From Tetrahymena elliotti 4EA (lineage: Eukaryota > Ciliophora > Oligohymenophorea > Hymenostomatida > Tetrahymenidae): a stretch of 64,000 bases of DNA. The notes beneath the pieces are model-generated. The model did not search any database, was not told the DNA's origin, and saw only the letters and a list, made by a program, of their open reading frames with translations. Every line of letters starts with the position of its first letter. The stretch's first letter is position 1. A program made the translations under genes and the position numbers. Shown piece after piece: positions 38,001-51,065 of the stretch. The stretch covers positions 1 through 64,000 of the forward strand of contig JH720318.1 of the NCBI GenBank assembly GCA_000231825.2, in the 5' to 3' direction.

Positions 38001-41000
38001 AGGTTATTTAGATTTAACTTTTCAGTTGCTCTTGAAATGATAGTTCTACCTTTAACATCAGTGCAGTTTACATCACACTCAGGATAATTTAACAACTTCT
38101 TAACCATACCAAAATGCCCTATTTAAATTATTAATTAAAATTCAGATATTAACTTATATTAAAATTACCTTTAGCCATGGCAATAGATAAAGGAGTTAAG
38201 TTCCAAGAGTTTTGAGGATTAAAGTTAGCTCCAGCTTTCTTGAGTAGATCAAGACAATCTTAAAATCCGTAGCCAGCAGCATAGTGAACAGGATAGTTAC
38301 CTGAGGAATCAGGGTCATTGAATGGAGCACCATTCTTTAAGATAAGACTTAAAATCTTAAGTTAACCATTGGCAGTTGCATGAATGACAGCACTACGCTT
38401 AAACTTATCCTTAGCAGTTACTTTAGCACCCTTAGAAATAAGATATTCAACTATTTCGAAATAGCCTCTAGAAGCTGCAATATGTAATGGGGTCATTCTT
38501 TTAGGACCTGGGGAGTCAGCATCAACTCCACCCTTTTCAACCATCAACTTTATGCAATCTAGATGCCCATAGTGAGCAGCATAGTGAATAGCTCTATAAC
38601 CTTCTCTCGTACGAGTTTCAGGATTGGATTTACCATTTGCATCTAATAAAATTTCTACATTTTTAGCTCTACCAAACTAGCAAGCAAGCATAAGAGGAGT
38701 TATCTTTCTCTTATCACCTTCTCTTGCATCAACACCTTGCTTTAAAAGGTAACTAAGAGGACCAGGACCTTTAATTTGAGTTAATATGGAAAAATATTTA
38801 GTTTTCTGAAAATATGAGTTTGATGTAAATACCTTCACAAGTAGCAGCATAATGAACTGGCTTTCTCATCATATCATCAGGGATAGTGAATTCAGGGGAA
38901 ATATCTAACAATTTTTTGATGAATTCTGGATTGGGATTAATTGCAGCACAGTGTATTGGTGTAATAATACCCTGAGCACCACCATATCCATAACCATTAT
39001 TGCTATAAATACCTTAACTTTTCTTTGTTACACTTACTATTTTTAGTTAAATTGTTTTTAATTTTTTAATGTCTCGTTAGGTTAAATTTACCTTTTTTGA
39101 TATCATCTAACTTAGCTGGGTCATCTAATGACAATACCTATTCGTGAAGATTGTTAAATCCATAACCTCCCAATTTATTTGCTTGCTTGATTAAATAAGA
39201 TGCAGTCTTTCTGTTACCTGCTCTAACAGCAACATAAGTTTTTTAAATTAAAGATTGACCTAGGTTTTCATCCTTGAGACCTCTTAAGAATTCCAATAAG
39301 GAAACTTCAGTTTCATTTTCAAGAAGAGAGAAGATCAATCTTTCATTTTCATGCCAGTTGTGAGTTTCAACAAAATTGTTGATATCAGCTACGAAAGCAT
39401 TATTACCTTCTTTACCTCCTCTAGTCATTTATACTCTTCTGGTAGGAACTCCATAAGCAAATCTATCGTTGAAACCAGTATCAACTTCTTCTAAGGAGCA
39501 TTCTGGTAAAGATGCTAAAGAGAGTTCTGATTTCTTGTTGAGAGCATTGATCAAAATTTCAAGGGCTTTTTTATCTTTATTTTTGAGAATAATTTCAAGT
39601 GTTGTTTCATCAGAATCAGGACCTCTCTTGGCAAACAAAGTTGATACCTATTTGATTATAGTTAAGGTTATTTTTGAATTAATTTGGTTCGATATGAAGT
39701 TTATTTTACTTTTGCTTTAGACTAGACTAATTTTTTTAAAAGATTGCTATTACCTGTGTAAACAGCTCTTAACAACTAATTTATTTATTAAAAAATTTGT
39801 TAAATATTGAATTGAGCTTATTTTTAAAGAATTACTTCTCTGTTTGTACAGAAAGAGCAACAAGTTTCATTGATATCATTAGAATCACCTTCAAAAACTT
39901 CATCAGTTTTGACAACTTCAGGAATGTTAGGATTATTTTAACCCTTTTTGAATTTTTCTACTTTCTCTTTCTTCTTACCTCCCTTTTTAGAGACTTCTAC
40001 TTCTTATTCATCATCAGCATCTTCATTATCCTCTGATTCAGATCCTTTCTTAGCTGGCTTTCTTCCTCTCTTACCAGGTCTTTATTTAAAAAAGTATTGA
40101 ATTGTCTTATCTTAAAAATAAATTTAATTACCCTTCTTTTTTTGCAGGCTTTTCAGCAGTTTTTTTACCAGGTTTTCTACCACGTTTACCAGGAACACGT
40201 TTTGTTTCTTCTTGTTCTTCATCTTCATTTTCTTCTTCTTCGTGTCCATTTTCCTCTTCTCCGTTTTCTTCTTCGTCTTTTTCATTCTTTTTATCTGCTT
40301 TTTTTATTTAAGATTCAGTTGCAGCCTTAGAAGGTCTACCTCTTCTTCCTTTTGGTTTAGGTTATTCTTCCTAAGAATTTTCTTCTTTATCTTCTGAAAT
40401 TTCATCAGCAGGTTTACTTTTTTTAGGTCTTCCTCTCGATTTCTTCTTTTCTTCTTCATCATCTTCGTCAGCTGCCTTTTATATATGAATTTAATTATTA
40501 TATTTAGAAAGATAAATTCTAAAATGTAAAAGCTTAAAACAAACAACAAGTTTAGAAATAAGAAATTTTATTTCCTGATATTAAAAAAAAAGATATCTAT
40601 TTAGAGATATATAACTAATAATTAAATATCGAGAATTCTAATGATTGGACAATTTAAATAAATAATAAAAACGTTTTGATATTTTTATTCTAAGTTTTAT
40701 AATAGTTGTTTCTACAATCAAAAATTCAAACGGAATTTATTAAAAATAATCTATTACATCATAACTTTCACTATCGGATCCCTTATTTTAAGTAGAACCC
40801 TTAGAGCTACGAGTTTTTCTGGTTGAGGCTTACTTAGGAGCTGATTTCTTCTTTTTCTTTTCTTCCTCTTCAGAAGACTCATCATCATTTTCTTCATCTA
40901 AATCATCCATAAGTTAGCCAATCAAGTTATCATAGCCTTTCTTGTCAAAGACAAGAGTTCTATTTTTTTCATTAAACTCATATAAGTCTTCATCTACTAC

Positions 41001-41210
41001 GCTCATAAACTCATCAAGTCTAACATTGGTTAGTTTTTTGTTTACTGCATAATTGTATGGTTTATTTTTTACAGAATGGATGTGATAAACTCCAACCTTA
41101 TCTGCCTTAGAGTTTTCTACATCAATATCTACTTCACTAGCAACCAAGATGAAGCCTTGTACACTGTCTTCATCTCTGACTGCGTAAATGTAAATTCCTT
41201 TATCAGCCAT
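32076..41210 (-). CDS. Giant poly(ADP-ribose) polymerase: AT-hooks, ankyrin repeats, WGR, PARP catalytic domain
   Basis: Eighteen exons: 41210-40758, 40475-40132, 40079-39836, 39775-39710, 39647-39092, 39012-38833, 38768-38169, 38118-37471, 37406-36505, 36440-36325, 36271-34631, 34574-34364, 34311-33991, 33940-33498, 33443-33151, 33094-32872, 32817-32393, 32341-32076. All phases agree; 2643 aa. Residues 1-115 are a compact N-terminal region (MADKGIYIYAVRDED...). Residues 150-300 are acidic/basic with AT-hook-like SRGRPKK, RRGRPSK and KRGRKPGKK. About 350-1900 are ankyrin repeats (TPLHIAASRGYFEIVEYLIS and others). WGR domain about 2000-2110 (YTRWGQMGQGG), then a helical regulatory region. Catalytic triad H about 2358 (LLWHGSG), Y about 2392 (GDGIYFADLFSKAS), E 2624 (NSEYVVF), so it should make ADP-ribose chains. 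A roughly 135-residue Lys/Ala then Asp/Glu insert sits just before the Glu. Likely nuclear, DNA- or chromatin-bound. Confidence 0.9.
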
Positions 41211-42606
41211 ATTTCTTAAATTTTGATTAACTTCAATCTTTCTTTTTTTTCAAGTTGATGTTAATTTCTTTTTAGTTTTAATATTTCTAATAAAATATCT
41301 TTTTTATAATAATTATGAAAAAATAAATCAATATAAAATTTATGCTTATATTTTTAATATGAATATCTTTTTCTTAATTGATTATCAAATTGATTGCTTG
41401 AAAAAAACAATCTAATAAATAAATCAATATCTCTCCCCTATATAGATAATTTTTACAAAGGCATTTTATTGAATAAAGTTGCCTTATCTGATGCGTAAAA
41501 GAAAAATAGTCCTAATAGAACCTTGGTCATCATAGATACTTTTCAAATACGATAAATTTTATTTATTGGTTTCTTTTCCCGGAAAATTATAATAATAAAA
41601 TCAATTGTAAAGATTATTAACTTGAATTCATATAAATTACAAGTAAGCATGCTCCCATCTCATTCAAATGCCTGATACCAAAAATCTAAGCAAAGTTTTA
41701 TTTCATGTGAGCATACTTTTGTTTTTTGAGCTATTTGATCTGGAAATAAAATTGGAATTATTTTCATTTTTTATATTTTAAATTATAAATTCAAAGATAT
41801 TTTTGCGGAAAACAAGAAAAGCAGATAGACAAAATAAATTCAAAATATTTCTATTCTTTTGATAATAAAATAAACATTAATAAATAAATTATTTTCTCAT
41901 TTTTATTAGATTTTTACATTAAATTATTTTTTATTAGTTTTTTTTCTCCTTATTTTTACTTAGAAAACAATTAGAAAAAAAAAATACTAAGAAATCCACA
42001 ATTCATTCTCAAAGATTAAATAACAAAGCATTTTCTAAAAATGTGGTTTAGAAAATAATAGTTCAAATATAATTTTAGCGGTCTAATAATCTAAAATAAG
42101 ATAGAAATTTTTTAATTTAAGCCACATTTAGTAAACAAATTGATTTAGATTCTGAATAATCCTATTTTTAATTTATTATATAATTTATCATAAATCATAA
42201 GACTGACTAGAGATAAAAGAAATAAATAAATTCATAGTTAATTATTTGAGAATATTTTAAAATCATCATAAATAAATAAAAATAAATGATTAAAAAAAAA
42301 TAAATATTTTTATTAGATGAAAAATAACAGATGAAATTTATAAAAGATATTATTAAAATGAATTTTTTTAAATATTTAAACTTAATTAAAAAAACCAAGA
42401 ATAATGCAAACAAATATTATATTGTTTTTAATTTTTTTGTTTATTTGTTTATTAGCTTCGTAACCGTCATTATTTTATTTTATTAATTTGTGAAGAATAA
42501 CAAAAAGTTGTTTCGAATAGTTATTTATTATTTTCTAAGTGAATTAATTTACTAAAGACTGTGATTAAATCTTTTGTTTAATAATTAGATTTAGTTTTAT
42601 TCAAAA
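41211..42606. other. Divergent intergenic (promoter) region
   Basis: 1.4 kb holding the promoters of the PARP gene (-) and the kinesin gene (+). AT-rich, with no coding frame, tRNA or repeat supported. Confidence 0.6.
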
Positions 42607-45416
42607 ATGGTAAAAGCTCCCATTAAGGTTGTCGTTAGGACACGTCCAACTGCTAATTTTGCATACAAAAATATTTAGATAAATGATTCTTCAAATTATA
42701 TTGGAATCAATATTCCTAAAAATGTAGAGAGTGGTTATGTTAATCATTAGTAAGAAAACTGGGGTTTTCATTTTGATAAAGTTTTATAAAATGTATCTTA
42801 GGAAGTTATGTTTGATGTTTGTGCCAAAGATATTGTTCTTTCAGTCCTTGAAGGGTATTCAGGTAAATACCAAAGAGAAAATATATCTTTATATTTATAA
42901 AATTTTAGATAGAATAGATTAGACATTTTAGTTTTGTTTAAAATTATTTAAAAATATTTAATAATGATTTACATTACTAATTTCAACTTTAAATTCTTAA
43001 ATAGGAACAATAATGTGTTATGGACAAACAGGTGCAGGTAAAACATTTACAACTACTGGTACAACTACAGATTATAAATACAGAGGTCTTATTCCTAGAT
43101 GTATCTCTTAACTTTTCTAGGAAATAGGCCAAAGATATGAATAGCAAATTACAGTAGGTGTTTCATATCTTGAAATTTATAATGAATTGTTGACTGATCT
43201 CTTATCTGGCTCTGTTGCTCCTAATGATTAAGCTTAGCAGCTAGTAATATTTTTCAAATTTATAACATATTTATTGAGCATAAAGTAAGTAGATTGCTTA
43301 CATCAATTTGATAGATATTGCTTATATTTTAAGAGAACCAACAAAAATATTTAAAATTATTAAACCAATAGGCCATTTAAGAAGATACTAATGGAAGGGT
43401 TCATGTTAAAAACTAGATAATTAGATAATGCAAAACAGAAGAAGAAGCTCAAGCAATGATCTTCGAAGGTGAAACTAATAGAACTATTTCTGAACATAAA
43501 TTAAATAAAAATTCATCACGTTCTCACTGCGTTTTCACAATTCATCTTGAAATTAGAAGTAGAGTTGAATCCACTGAAAAAGTAATCATTTCCAAACTTC
43601 ATTTAGTCGACTTAGCTGGTTCTGAAAGAACAAAAAAGACAGGTAAAAATTTTTAATGAAAACATTTTTTGTAAAAGCTGATTTAAATTAATTTATTATA
43701 GGATCAGAAGGAAGAACTTTGTTAGAAGCTTAATTTATCAACAAATCTCTCTCATTTTTAGAATAAGTTGTTGTTGCCTTAAGTGAAAAGTAGAGAGATC
43801 ATATTCCATATAGACAATCAAAGTTAACTAATTTGTTAAAGGATTCAATTGGAGGTAACTCAAAAACAATTATGATAGCAAACATTTGGCCTGAAGCTGA
43901 TCATTTGGAAGAAACTATTTCAACTTTGAAGTTTGCTACAAGAATGATGAAAGTTGCAAATGAAGCTACCATTTAATTAAAACTTGATCCTACTGTCTTA
44001 CTAAAAAAATATGAAAAAGAAATAAAGGAATTAAAATAAGGTGATTTCTAATTTAAATATAAAAAAATAATTTTAATTTAATTTTTTATTTAAAAAAGAA
44101 TTGGCTATGCATGATACTCTTGCCAACCGTGGTAGAATTACTTATGATTAATATACTCCTGAGTAATAGTATGAGTAACAAGTTCTTGCCAAAAAATTTT
44201 TAGATGGTGATTTAGATGATATTGAGTTTGAATCTTTGAGATAAGTAAAAGAACTCTTTTTCTAATTTAGAAATCTATATAGAAACTTGGCTAAAGATAT
44301 AGAAAACAAAAATTATGTAGAGACGAGAAGAGATCCATAAGATCCAGTAATTAACATTTTAATGTTTATCAATTTTTTTATGAAATTTTTTATAGATTTA
44401 AAAGAAGAAAACAGATTAAGCATCAAAATAACAAGAAGCTGTAGGTAATGAAGAAAATAAAAACGGTTTTGGCTTAGGTAAGGCTAGAAAAGATGCTCGT
44501 CCTCAAGCAAATATAGGTATTTTTATTTTTTATTTTTCTTAATTTTTTTAATTATCTTCATAAAAAAACAGAAAACTTGGTCAACATACCAAAAGATGAA
44601 TTCCCAGAATAAAAGCCTTAAGAAAATATAATTGAAAAGCCTGGCTCACCTGAAAAATCTAAGCTTGACAATAAGATTGTTAATGTTGATAAGAAGGTAG
44701 CATATCAAGACTTCAAAGAAAAGGAAGGCAAAGAATATAATGATAGCATAGTTAAAAATATAGATGCTTTGAAAGAAAAGAAAGAAGAAATTAAACAAGT
44801 CACCAACTCATGCAACGACATTAAAAATGAAATAGAAAATCTTAAGCTTAAATTAGATAAGAAATTAGCCAACAAAAATCAAGAAGTAAAAAATAAAAAT
44901 TTTTAACTATCTATTTAAGCTAATTATTACCAATAAAACAGGAAATCTTATAAGGCATTATTGATGAAGAAGAATATGAAATTATGCAACAACTCAAAGA
45001 GAAAAAGAAATATTATAAACAATATGCTTAACAAGTTAAAGACTTAAAGTCAACTATAATTATCATCGACCAAAATATCATCCATGTATATTATAATTTA
45101 TAAATATTGATTAAATTTAAAATACATTTATTTAAAGACTAAAAATTTATTGCTCAATAAATTCGAAGAGTGGTTCTAAAAGAAATATGGTATTTCTGTT
45201 AATGATATAGAAAATCCCTTAATTAATTAACCTAGCGAAGAAAATATCACAGACAATAAATCTGAAGATATTGACCCAGAAGCTCTTGCATATATCAAAG
45301 CAAAGAAGAAAGTAATTATTAATTTAAGAAATGAATTTAGCTAATTTAAATATTTATCATAAAAAAAGGTTACATAACTTCAAAAGGCTCGTAAAATGGA
45401 AAAATATAAAAATTGA
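42607..45416 (+). CDS. Kinesin-9 family motor protein (KIF9-like)
   Basis: Nine exons: 42607-42862, 43005-43243, 43372-43642, 43702-44040, 44099-44346, 44396-44516, 44572-44885, 44942-45085, 45138-45416; phases agree, 736 aa. The motor domain is N-terminal: [10 protein letters not shown]-loop GQTGAGKT (92-99), NKNSSRSH (switch I), LVDLAGSE (switch II), then [20 protein letters not shown] and a neck. The kinesin-9 signature follows the motor: [17 protein letters not shown] and FESLRQVKELFFQFRNLYRN. The rest is a charged coiled coil. Kinesin-9 motors sit on the ciliary axoneme, on the central pair or doublets, and affect beating. The next gene, facing it, encodes a radial spoke head protein. 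The last 40 codons have no family support but read on in frame to TGA. Confidence 0.92.
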
Positions 45417-45896
45417 TATTGAAATAATTTTACTTATTATATTTAAGTATTTATTTGTTTTAAACTTAATATGCTTTCTTTGCAATTGGAAATATAAAAG
45501 CCCAATAAAATTTATTCATTTCATCAATTTAATTTTTCAGTTTTTTTCATATTTCATTTTGTACTGAAATAAAATTTAAAATCTTTTCTCTCAACTTGAA
45601 TACATAAAAAAAACATTCCAAAAGGGTCTTTAAAAAATATTGTTTTCTTTTTATTTTTGAGATTTAAAAAAATAAAACAACCATTTAGCTTGTTTATCAA
45701 ATTACAAAAATTAATTTAAAAACTCTAAAAAATAATTTTATTGCAATTTTTAATTGCCAAAGTAGATGTACAAGAAGAGCCAGAGTATTTTATATTTATA
45801 TTTGAAGAGAATTGCTGAAAATATATACATTTATTTTAATATATAAATAAAAATTTAGAAACTTTTAAAATTGTATAATTTAATTTTGATTTTATT
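45417..45896. other. Convergent intergenic region
   Basis: 480 bp of AT-rich sequence between the stops of the kinesin-9 and radial spoke genes. Nothing supported. Confidence 0.6.
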
Positions 45897-47879
45897 TCAA
45901 TTATCTTCTTCCTCTTCCTCTTTTTTTTCATCATCACTGTCTGACTCTACTTCATCAGGAGGATTGTTAGGATTAGGCTATTAATTCGTTAGTTAATTAA
46001 TTATCTGAAAAGAATTTATTTCAATATTATTTACTTCAGGATGTTCATCTGTATCATCTTATTCTTCTAACATATCACTAGGTTCAACAGGTAAGAATGG
46101 ATGTTGATTTTGCTTAAGACCATATCCAACATATATATTGCAGTAGCTTTAATTCTTTAAATATAAAATTTCAATTTGAATTACTTATAAAAAGAAATTT
46201 TTTACATTAACTACTAAATGAGCACCTGGCCAAGTTAAGTTTTTAAATGAAACACAATTATAATTAACTACGGAGTCCTTTATTTTAAATGAAATTTTTT
46301 AATTTTTGTAACTCAATATAAATATCTTACTCCTTCTATAGTATTGAATTACTGTTTATCTCCGTATTCTCTTTTTTACCAATTAGTTTCTTCTTCTTCA
46401 CTACCACCTTCTCCTTCAGGTAGGGCAAAGGGAGCTTTTATATTTAGATCAAATTTTAAACTAAACAAATAAAAATAAATGAAAAATTTACATTTATCCT
46501 AAGAGATGTCTCTTAATCTTTCAATTTAGGTATCTTAATCTTATTCTTATAATTCTGCAAGTTTAGCCTCTCTTTCTTCTTCTGGAAGTTTCGGGTCAAC
46601 ATATATAGTTGTCCTTCCTTACTTCAATAAAGGAGGGTGCATGTGTACCTATATCAATTTTTTTAAATATTTGACATATCCAAAGTCAAAATTGTTTACC
46701 CAATTTGATAGTTCTAATAGTTCTGCATATTCTGGAAGTTTATAAGGTTCATCTTCAAGTTAAATATCATTTTCTCCTTCTTCTGGTGGTCTATATAAGC
46801 CTTTAGGAGCTAATTCTGATCCGAATGTTATTCTCACAAGCTAAGCTTTTAACTATATGAGTAAGTATTAATAAACATATTAAAGGTAATAAAATAAAAA
46901 TTACAAAGTGTTTTTCTTTTCCATAAAAAGGAGGATAAGTTTTAACATTTGCATTCAAATCTCCTGTAAGTAAATATTTAATTTATCTTGCTTAGACAAC
47001 GTGATCAGGGTGAATTAAAGGTAGCTCTGTCCATTCTTCTAAAACTTTTTTTGAAAGTTAGAATTAATTATTTTAAATATTTAATAATTTATTTTGCATG
47101 CATTTTTATTTAAAATTTATAAATACCATTATGAGTAACCCAAAATGTATATCTGTTAACTCCTTGCCCTTTTTATTCACAATTTTCTGGTAGCTTATCA
47201 CAATTATCATTTGAATATAGACCTTATGCTACATAATAGTCTTTTCCTCTAGTTAAATATTTACCCCAAAATCTCATAGAAGTTGCCTAGTATTAATCTG
47301 CAAGCCTACGAATTGACTAGGAAATTTTAAAAGATTCTTCTTCTGAGAAGCCGATACCTGCAGTTTCTAATAATAAACTATCTTCATAAAAATTTTGGAT
47401 CAATAACTTTTATCTGCTCAATGATAGCTTTGAAAAATCCTTTTTTAATAATAATCATAATTTATACAACTATCTGAAGTTCTAAAATAATAATATATGA
47501 ATTAGAAATTGTGCATAAATCAGTAGAAATATTTTTTGAAATTCAAATAATTATATACATGAAATAGCTCTTAAGACTTAACAATCCATTCTTAATGTTC
47601 TGCAATCTTTAATGGTATATTATTAACTTCAGAATCAGATAAAGGAGATTTATAATTAAAAGAATTCTTCTTTATAAAATCAGAAATCAGATTAAAATGA
47701 TCCAAATCTTTGCAAAATTTGTTAGGTTCTCTTATTAATTTATGGAAAACCCTGTAAAGGTGTTCATATAAGTCTATGTTATTAAATTCCTCTTTCTACT
47801 ATTTAATATATTCAGTAATTTAATTATAAACTATTTTTTCCTATTCTTCTTAGTTTAATTATGAAGCTGAGCTTGCCAT
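45897..47879 (-). CDS. Radial spoke head protein 4/6 homologue (RSPH4A/RSPH6A family)
   Basis: Nine exons: 47879-47559, 47439-47127, 47038-46905, 46852-46700, 46648-46492, 46434-46331, 46277-46206, 46154-46035, 45977-45897; phases agree, 484 aa. Family motifs in order: LLLETAGIGFSEEE, MRFWGKYLTRGKDYYVAQG, NRYTFWVTHN, EEWTELPLIHPDHVVQARQI, KYLLTGDLNANV, YPPFYGKEKHF, ITFGSELAPKGLYRPP, NWQKREYGDKQQF, NLTWPGAHLV, NIYVGYGLK, and an acidic C-terminus. These proteins build the head of the radial spokes that pass signals from the central pair to the dyneins in motile cilia. The intron 46491-46435 is the least certain junction, since its 3' site was chosen by phase among alternatives. The C-terminal tail is shorter than in vertebrates. 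Confidence 0.93.
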
Positions 47880-48937
47880 TTTTATTTGCTTAAATTAATT
47901 ATATATGTATGTGGTTTTATTTAATGATGTTTATTTCAAACTTGTTAAAAATAATATCAAAACCAAATATTTTTTGTATCAATTTATTGATTAATACAAA
48001 CAATAATTACTATATTATTTATAATTATTTAATTTTTTGAGAGTTGTTTCATTTCAATTCTTCATTAATTAATTCTAAACGGTCTGAATAATTTTAAAAA
48101 AATAAGTGGGCTCTCAGTTTCAATTTCTTATAATTTTTGGTAAATCTTTGCCATATCTTTTTATTTCAATGCTTTTATCTATACCTAAAATATCATTTAA
48201 AATAATATTATTTTATTTCATTTTTTTCTAATTTAATTTCTCGAAATATTTTTAAGGATTTTTATCTTGCTATCAAATAGATTAGATTAATCAATAATAC
48301 TTTAATCGTTTTAAAATACTATTTTTCTTTTTAAATTGGCAAAATAATATTTTTATTATTTTAATTAAAATTAATATTTTTTTTGTAATAAAAGTTTAAA
48401 AGCTTTCTCAATTTTTCTTATCTTTCTATTTATTTTATTAAAAAAAAATAATGTTTTATTATATTTTACACTGCTAATCTTCATTAGATTATGTCTCATC
48501 TTACATCTCCATATCTAAATTTCAAACCATAAAATCAACAACTCTTTATTTATGAGGATCTCCAGAACACCGCATTAAGAAATTTAAGAATAAGTAAAGA
48601 TTGCTATCAAAAAGATAATTAATAAATATGATTAAAAAACAAGAAATGTAATTTATTTAATAAATTTTTTTTATTTAATAACATTTTTTAAACAGAACTT
48701 TATCTTTTCATCATAATTATAGTAATTTTTAAAGAGGTAATAGTCATTGAAATGAAGCGTAACTAACTAAAAAAAATATTAAAAAGTTAACATTACATAT
48801 TAATTAAATCGAAAATACTAAACACTAAATTTGTATATTTCTATAAATTAGTTGAAAAAAGATAAATATAAAAATAGCTGTTAAAGCAATTAACTACTTA
48901 ATTACAAAATATTACTCTCTTAAATAAATTTATCTAA
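47880..48937. other. Divergent intergenic (promoter) region
   Basis: 1.1 kb between the starts of the radial spoke gene (-) and the coiled-coil gene (+). AT-rich, no coding frame supported. Confidence 0.6.
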
Positions 48938-50464
48938 ATGAATTATAAGTCAGCAAGAATAACAACTTAAAATTACACTTCTTTACCTTAAAAATCTAGC
49001 ACTAGTAGAATTTTCTCTCATAAACCTTCTATGGAAAATAATCCTGTTTAGATAGTCTAATAATAACTAAAAAAAAATTAACCTCCTCAGCTGAAATAAA
49101 ATATTGGTTAGTATTCATTTATGGATAGCTTATAGAAGACTAAGCCTCTTTTAACAAATAGGTAAGGATAAAGTTCATACGCCTCCCTAAAAATTCTATA
49201 AAATGTAGATGCAAATAGAAATTCATTTTAATTACAATAATCTCAAAAGCATCCTATAAAAATTTTTGAAAGCTAAGGACATATTAAAAGTTATAGTCAT
49301 AGTTCTCCTTTATAAAGTCAGAATATATTGCCATAATCTCCTTCCAACTAATCTATCATCCTAAGAAACGTAAAAATTTGCAAATTAAAAATAATAATAT
49401 TCATTCATTTTTTAATTTTGAATCACTTTATTTATGATATCCTTAATAAAATTATTGATATCATTAAGTAATCTAAACTTTATTTTTGGTAATAGGAGTC
49501 TTAAGAAAATATAGATTTTTTAAGTATCAGCAAAGAAAGAGAAAGTAGTTATTCATAAGCAAAAGGAAGAGATTTAGGAAATAAATTAGAAATTTTATAA
49601 AATTAGCTTAAGGAATAAACTGAGAAATCAGAATTATATGAAAAGAAGATTGAAATCTTATAAAAAACAGTTTAATCTTAAGATAATTAAATTGAACTTT
49701 AAAAATAATAAAACCAATCTTTATAGTCAGACATTTAAAATTTATAATACCAGATCTCACAATAATTCATACTTTCTCAATAAAATGCATAACAAACAGA
49801 ATCTAATAAAATTGATGAGCTAGAATAAGTTAAAGCTGAAAGAGATGAACTTAAAAATACCATGAAAAAAATAATGCTAGGTGTTGAAAAAGTTGTGTAT
49901 GAAAACTAATAATTAAATGAGCAAAATTAAGAATTAAATAAATTGAAATAAGCTTCTATTAGTTTGTAAGAACAACTAAATTTAAAAGAAAAATAATTAT
50001 AACAATCTAACTTGTAATTTGACTTGGTTAAAGAAAATCTTAATAGTTAAATAAAGATTTTACAACAAGAGAAAGACAAGCAAATATTAGAAATAGATTA
50101 ACTCAAAAATTAAATATAATTTTAAAAATAAAAAAATGAAATTTTAACTCAAGATATTGTTTCGACAAAAAGACAAAGTTAATAAATTGAAATTAATATG
50201 CCTAAAACATTAGAATAAAACAAAAATTAGTTATTAAAAATTGGGTTTTAAGAAGAGAAAATAAAATAATTAGAAAGTGAAAATGAGAAGCTCTAAAATC
50301 AAAACAAAAGTATTATTTTATAGTTCAATGAATAGTAAATAAAATAAGATAATGAGTTTAAATAATTAGTAGATGATTTAGAATTAAGAATCTTAGATCT
50401 TGTTACAGAAAATCAATCTCTAAGCTATTTATTAGAACAATAAACCTATATAAATTAAAATTGA
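48938..50464 (+). CDS. Coiled-coil protein, unknown
   Basis: Two exons, 48938-49369 and 49496-50464 (intron 126 nt, phase 0), 466 aa, with a very high share of Gln written as TAA/TAG. Residues 1-144 are Ser/Gln/Asn/Pro-rich and probably disordered (ITTQNYTSLPQKSS...). From about residue 165 to the end, heptads of Leu/Ile with Glu, Lys and Gln run nearly without a break (KLEILQNQLKEQTEKSELYE, LDLVTENQSLSYLLEQQ), predicting a long parallel coiled coil. Such proteins are common in basal bodies, cilia and the ciliate cortex, but no specific family was recognised and the location is inference only. Confidence 0.78.
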
Positions 50465-51065
50465 TTCTTTATAATTTAATTTGTGAGGGTTTCTTATTTG
50501 TAATATTTTCAATATGTGTAAGCATTGATATTTATATATTTTGACAATTAAATGGGAAGTATTTAATTTATATTCATGGATGAATATAATTTATTATTAT
50601 ACAATTATTTTCAAATTTTAATGTGTTAATCTCCAAATTAATTAAAAATTTGAAGAGTCTCAGTTAAGTTTTCAGACATTTGTCATATAAACTATTAAAT
50701 ATTGTATAAAAGAATTTAATTAGTATTTTTATTTTTTTCTTTCTTTTATTTCTAATCTTTTTCCTTGGTTTAAATTTTTACTAAAATATTTTTAATAATT
50801 TAAATATTTTGATAAAAAATCTGATGAAATAATTTGTAGATGAAAATTTTTTGATATGAATAATATCTTTTTATTTGCTTGTTTACAAAAAATGTTAAAT
50901 TTTTGAAAAATAAAAAAGAAAGGAAATTGAATTTAATTGAAGCAATCAAAAATATCTATCTATTTGGAGACTATTTCTGAGAATTTTGTATTTTTTTGAG
51001 TATATCAAACGAATGCTTTATTAATAATAATTCAAAAAATCTAATCAAATCAAATTAATTTATTT
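50465..51065. other. Intergenic region
   Basis: 600 bp of AT-rich spacer between two plus-strand genes. Nothing supported. Confidence 0.6.

Noticed and set aside
45897..47879. Reading straight through 46491-46435 in the radial spoke gene
   Set aside because: The frame is open but yields an unlikely hydrophobic string (FFIYFYLF); splicing with the in-phase acceptor restores family-like sequence.
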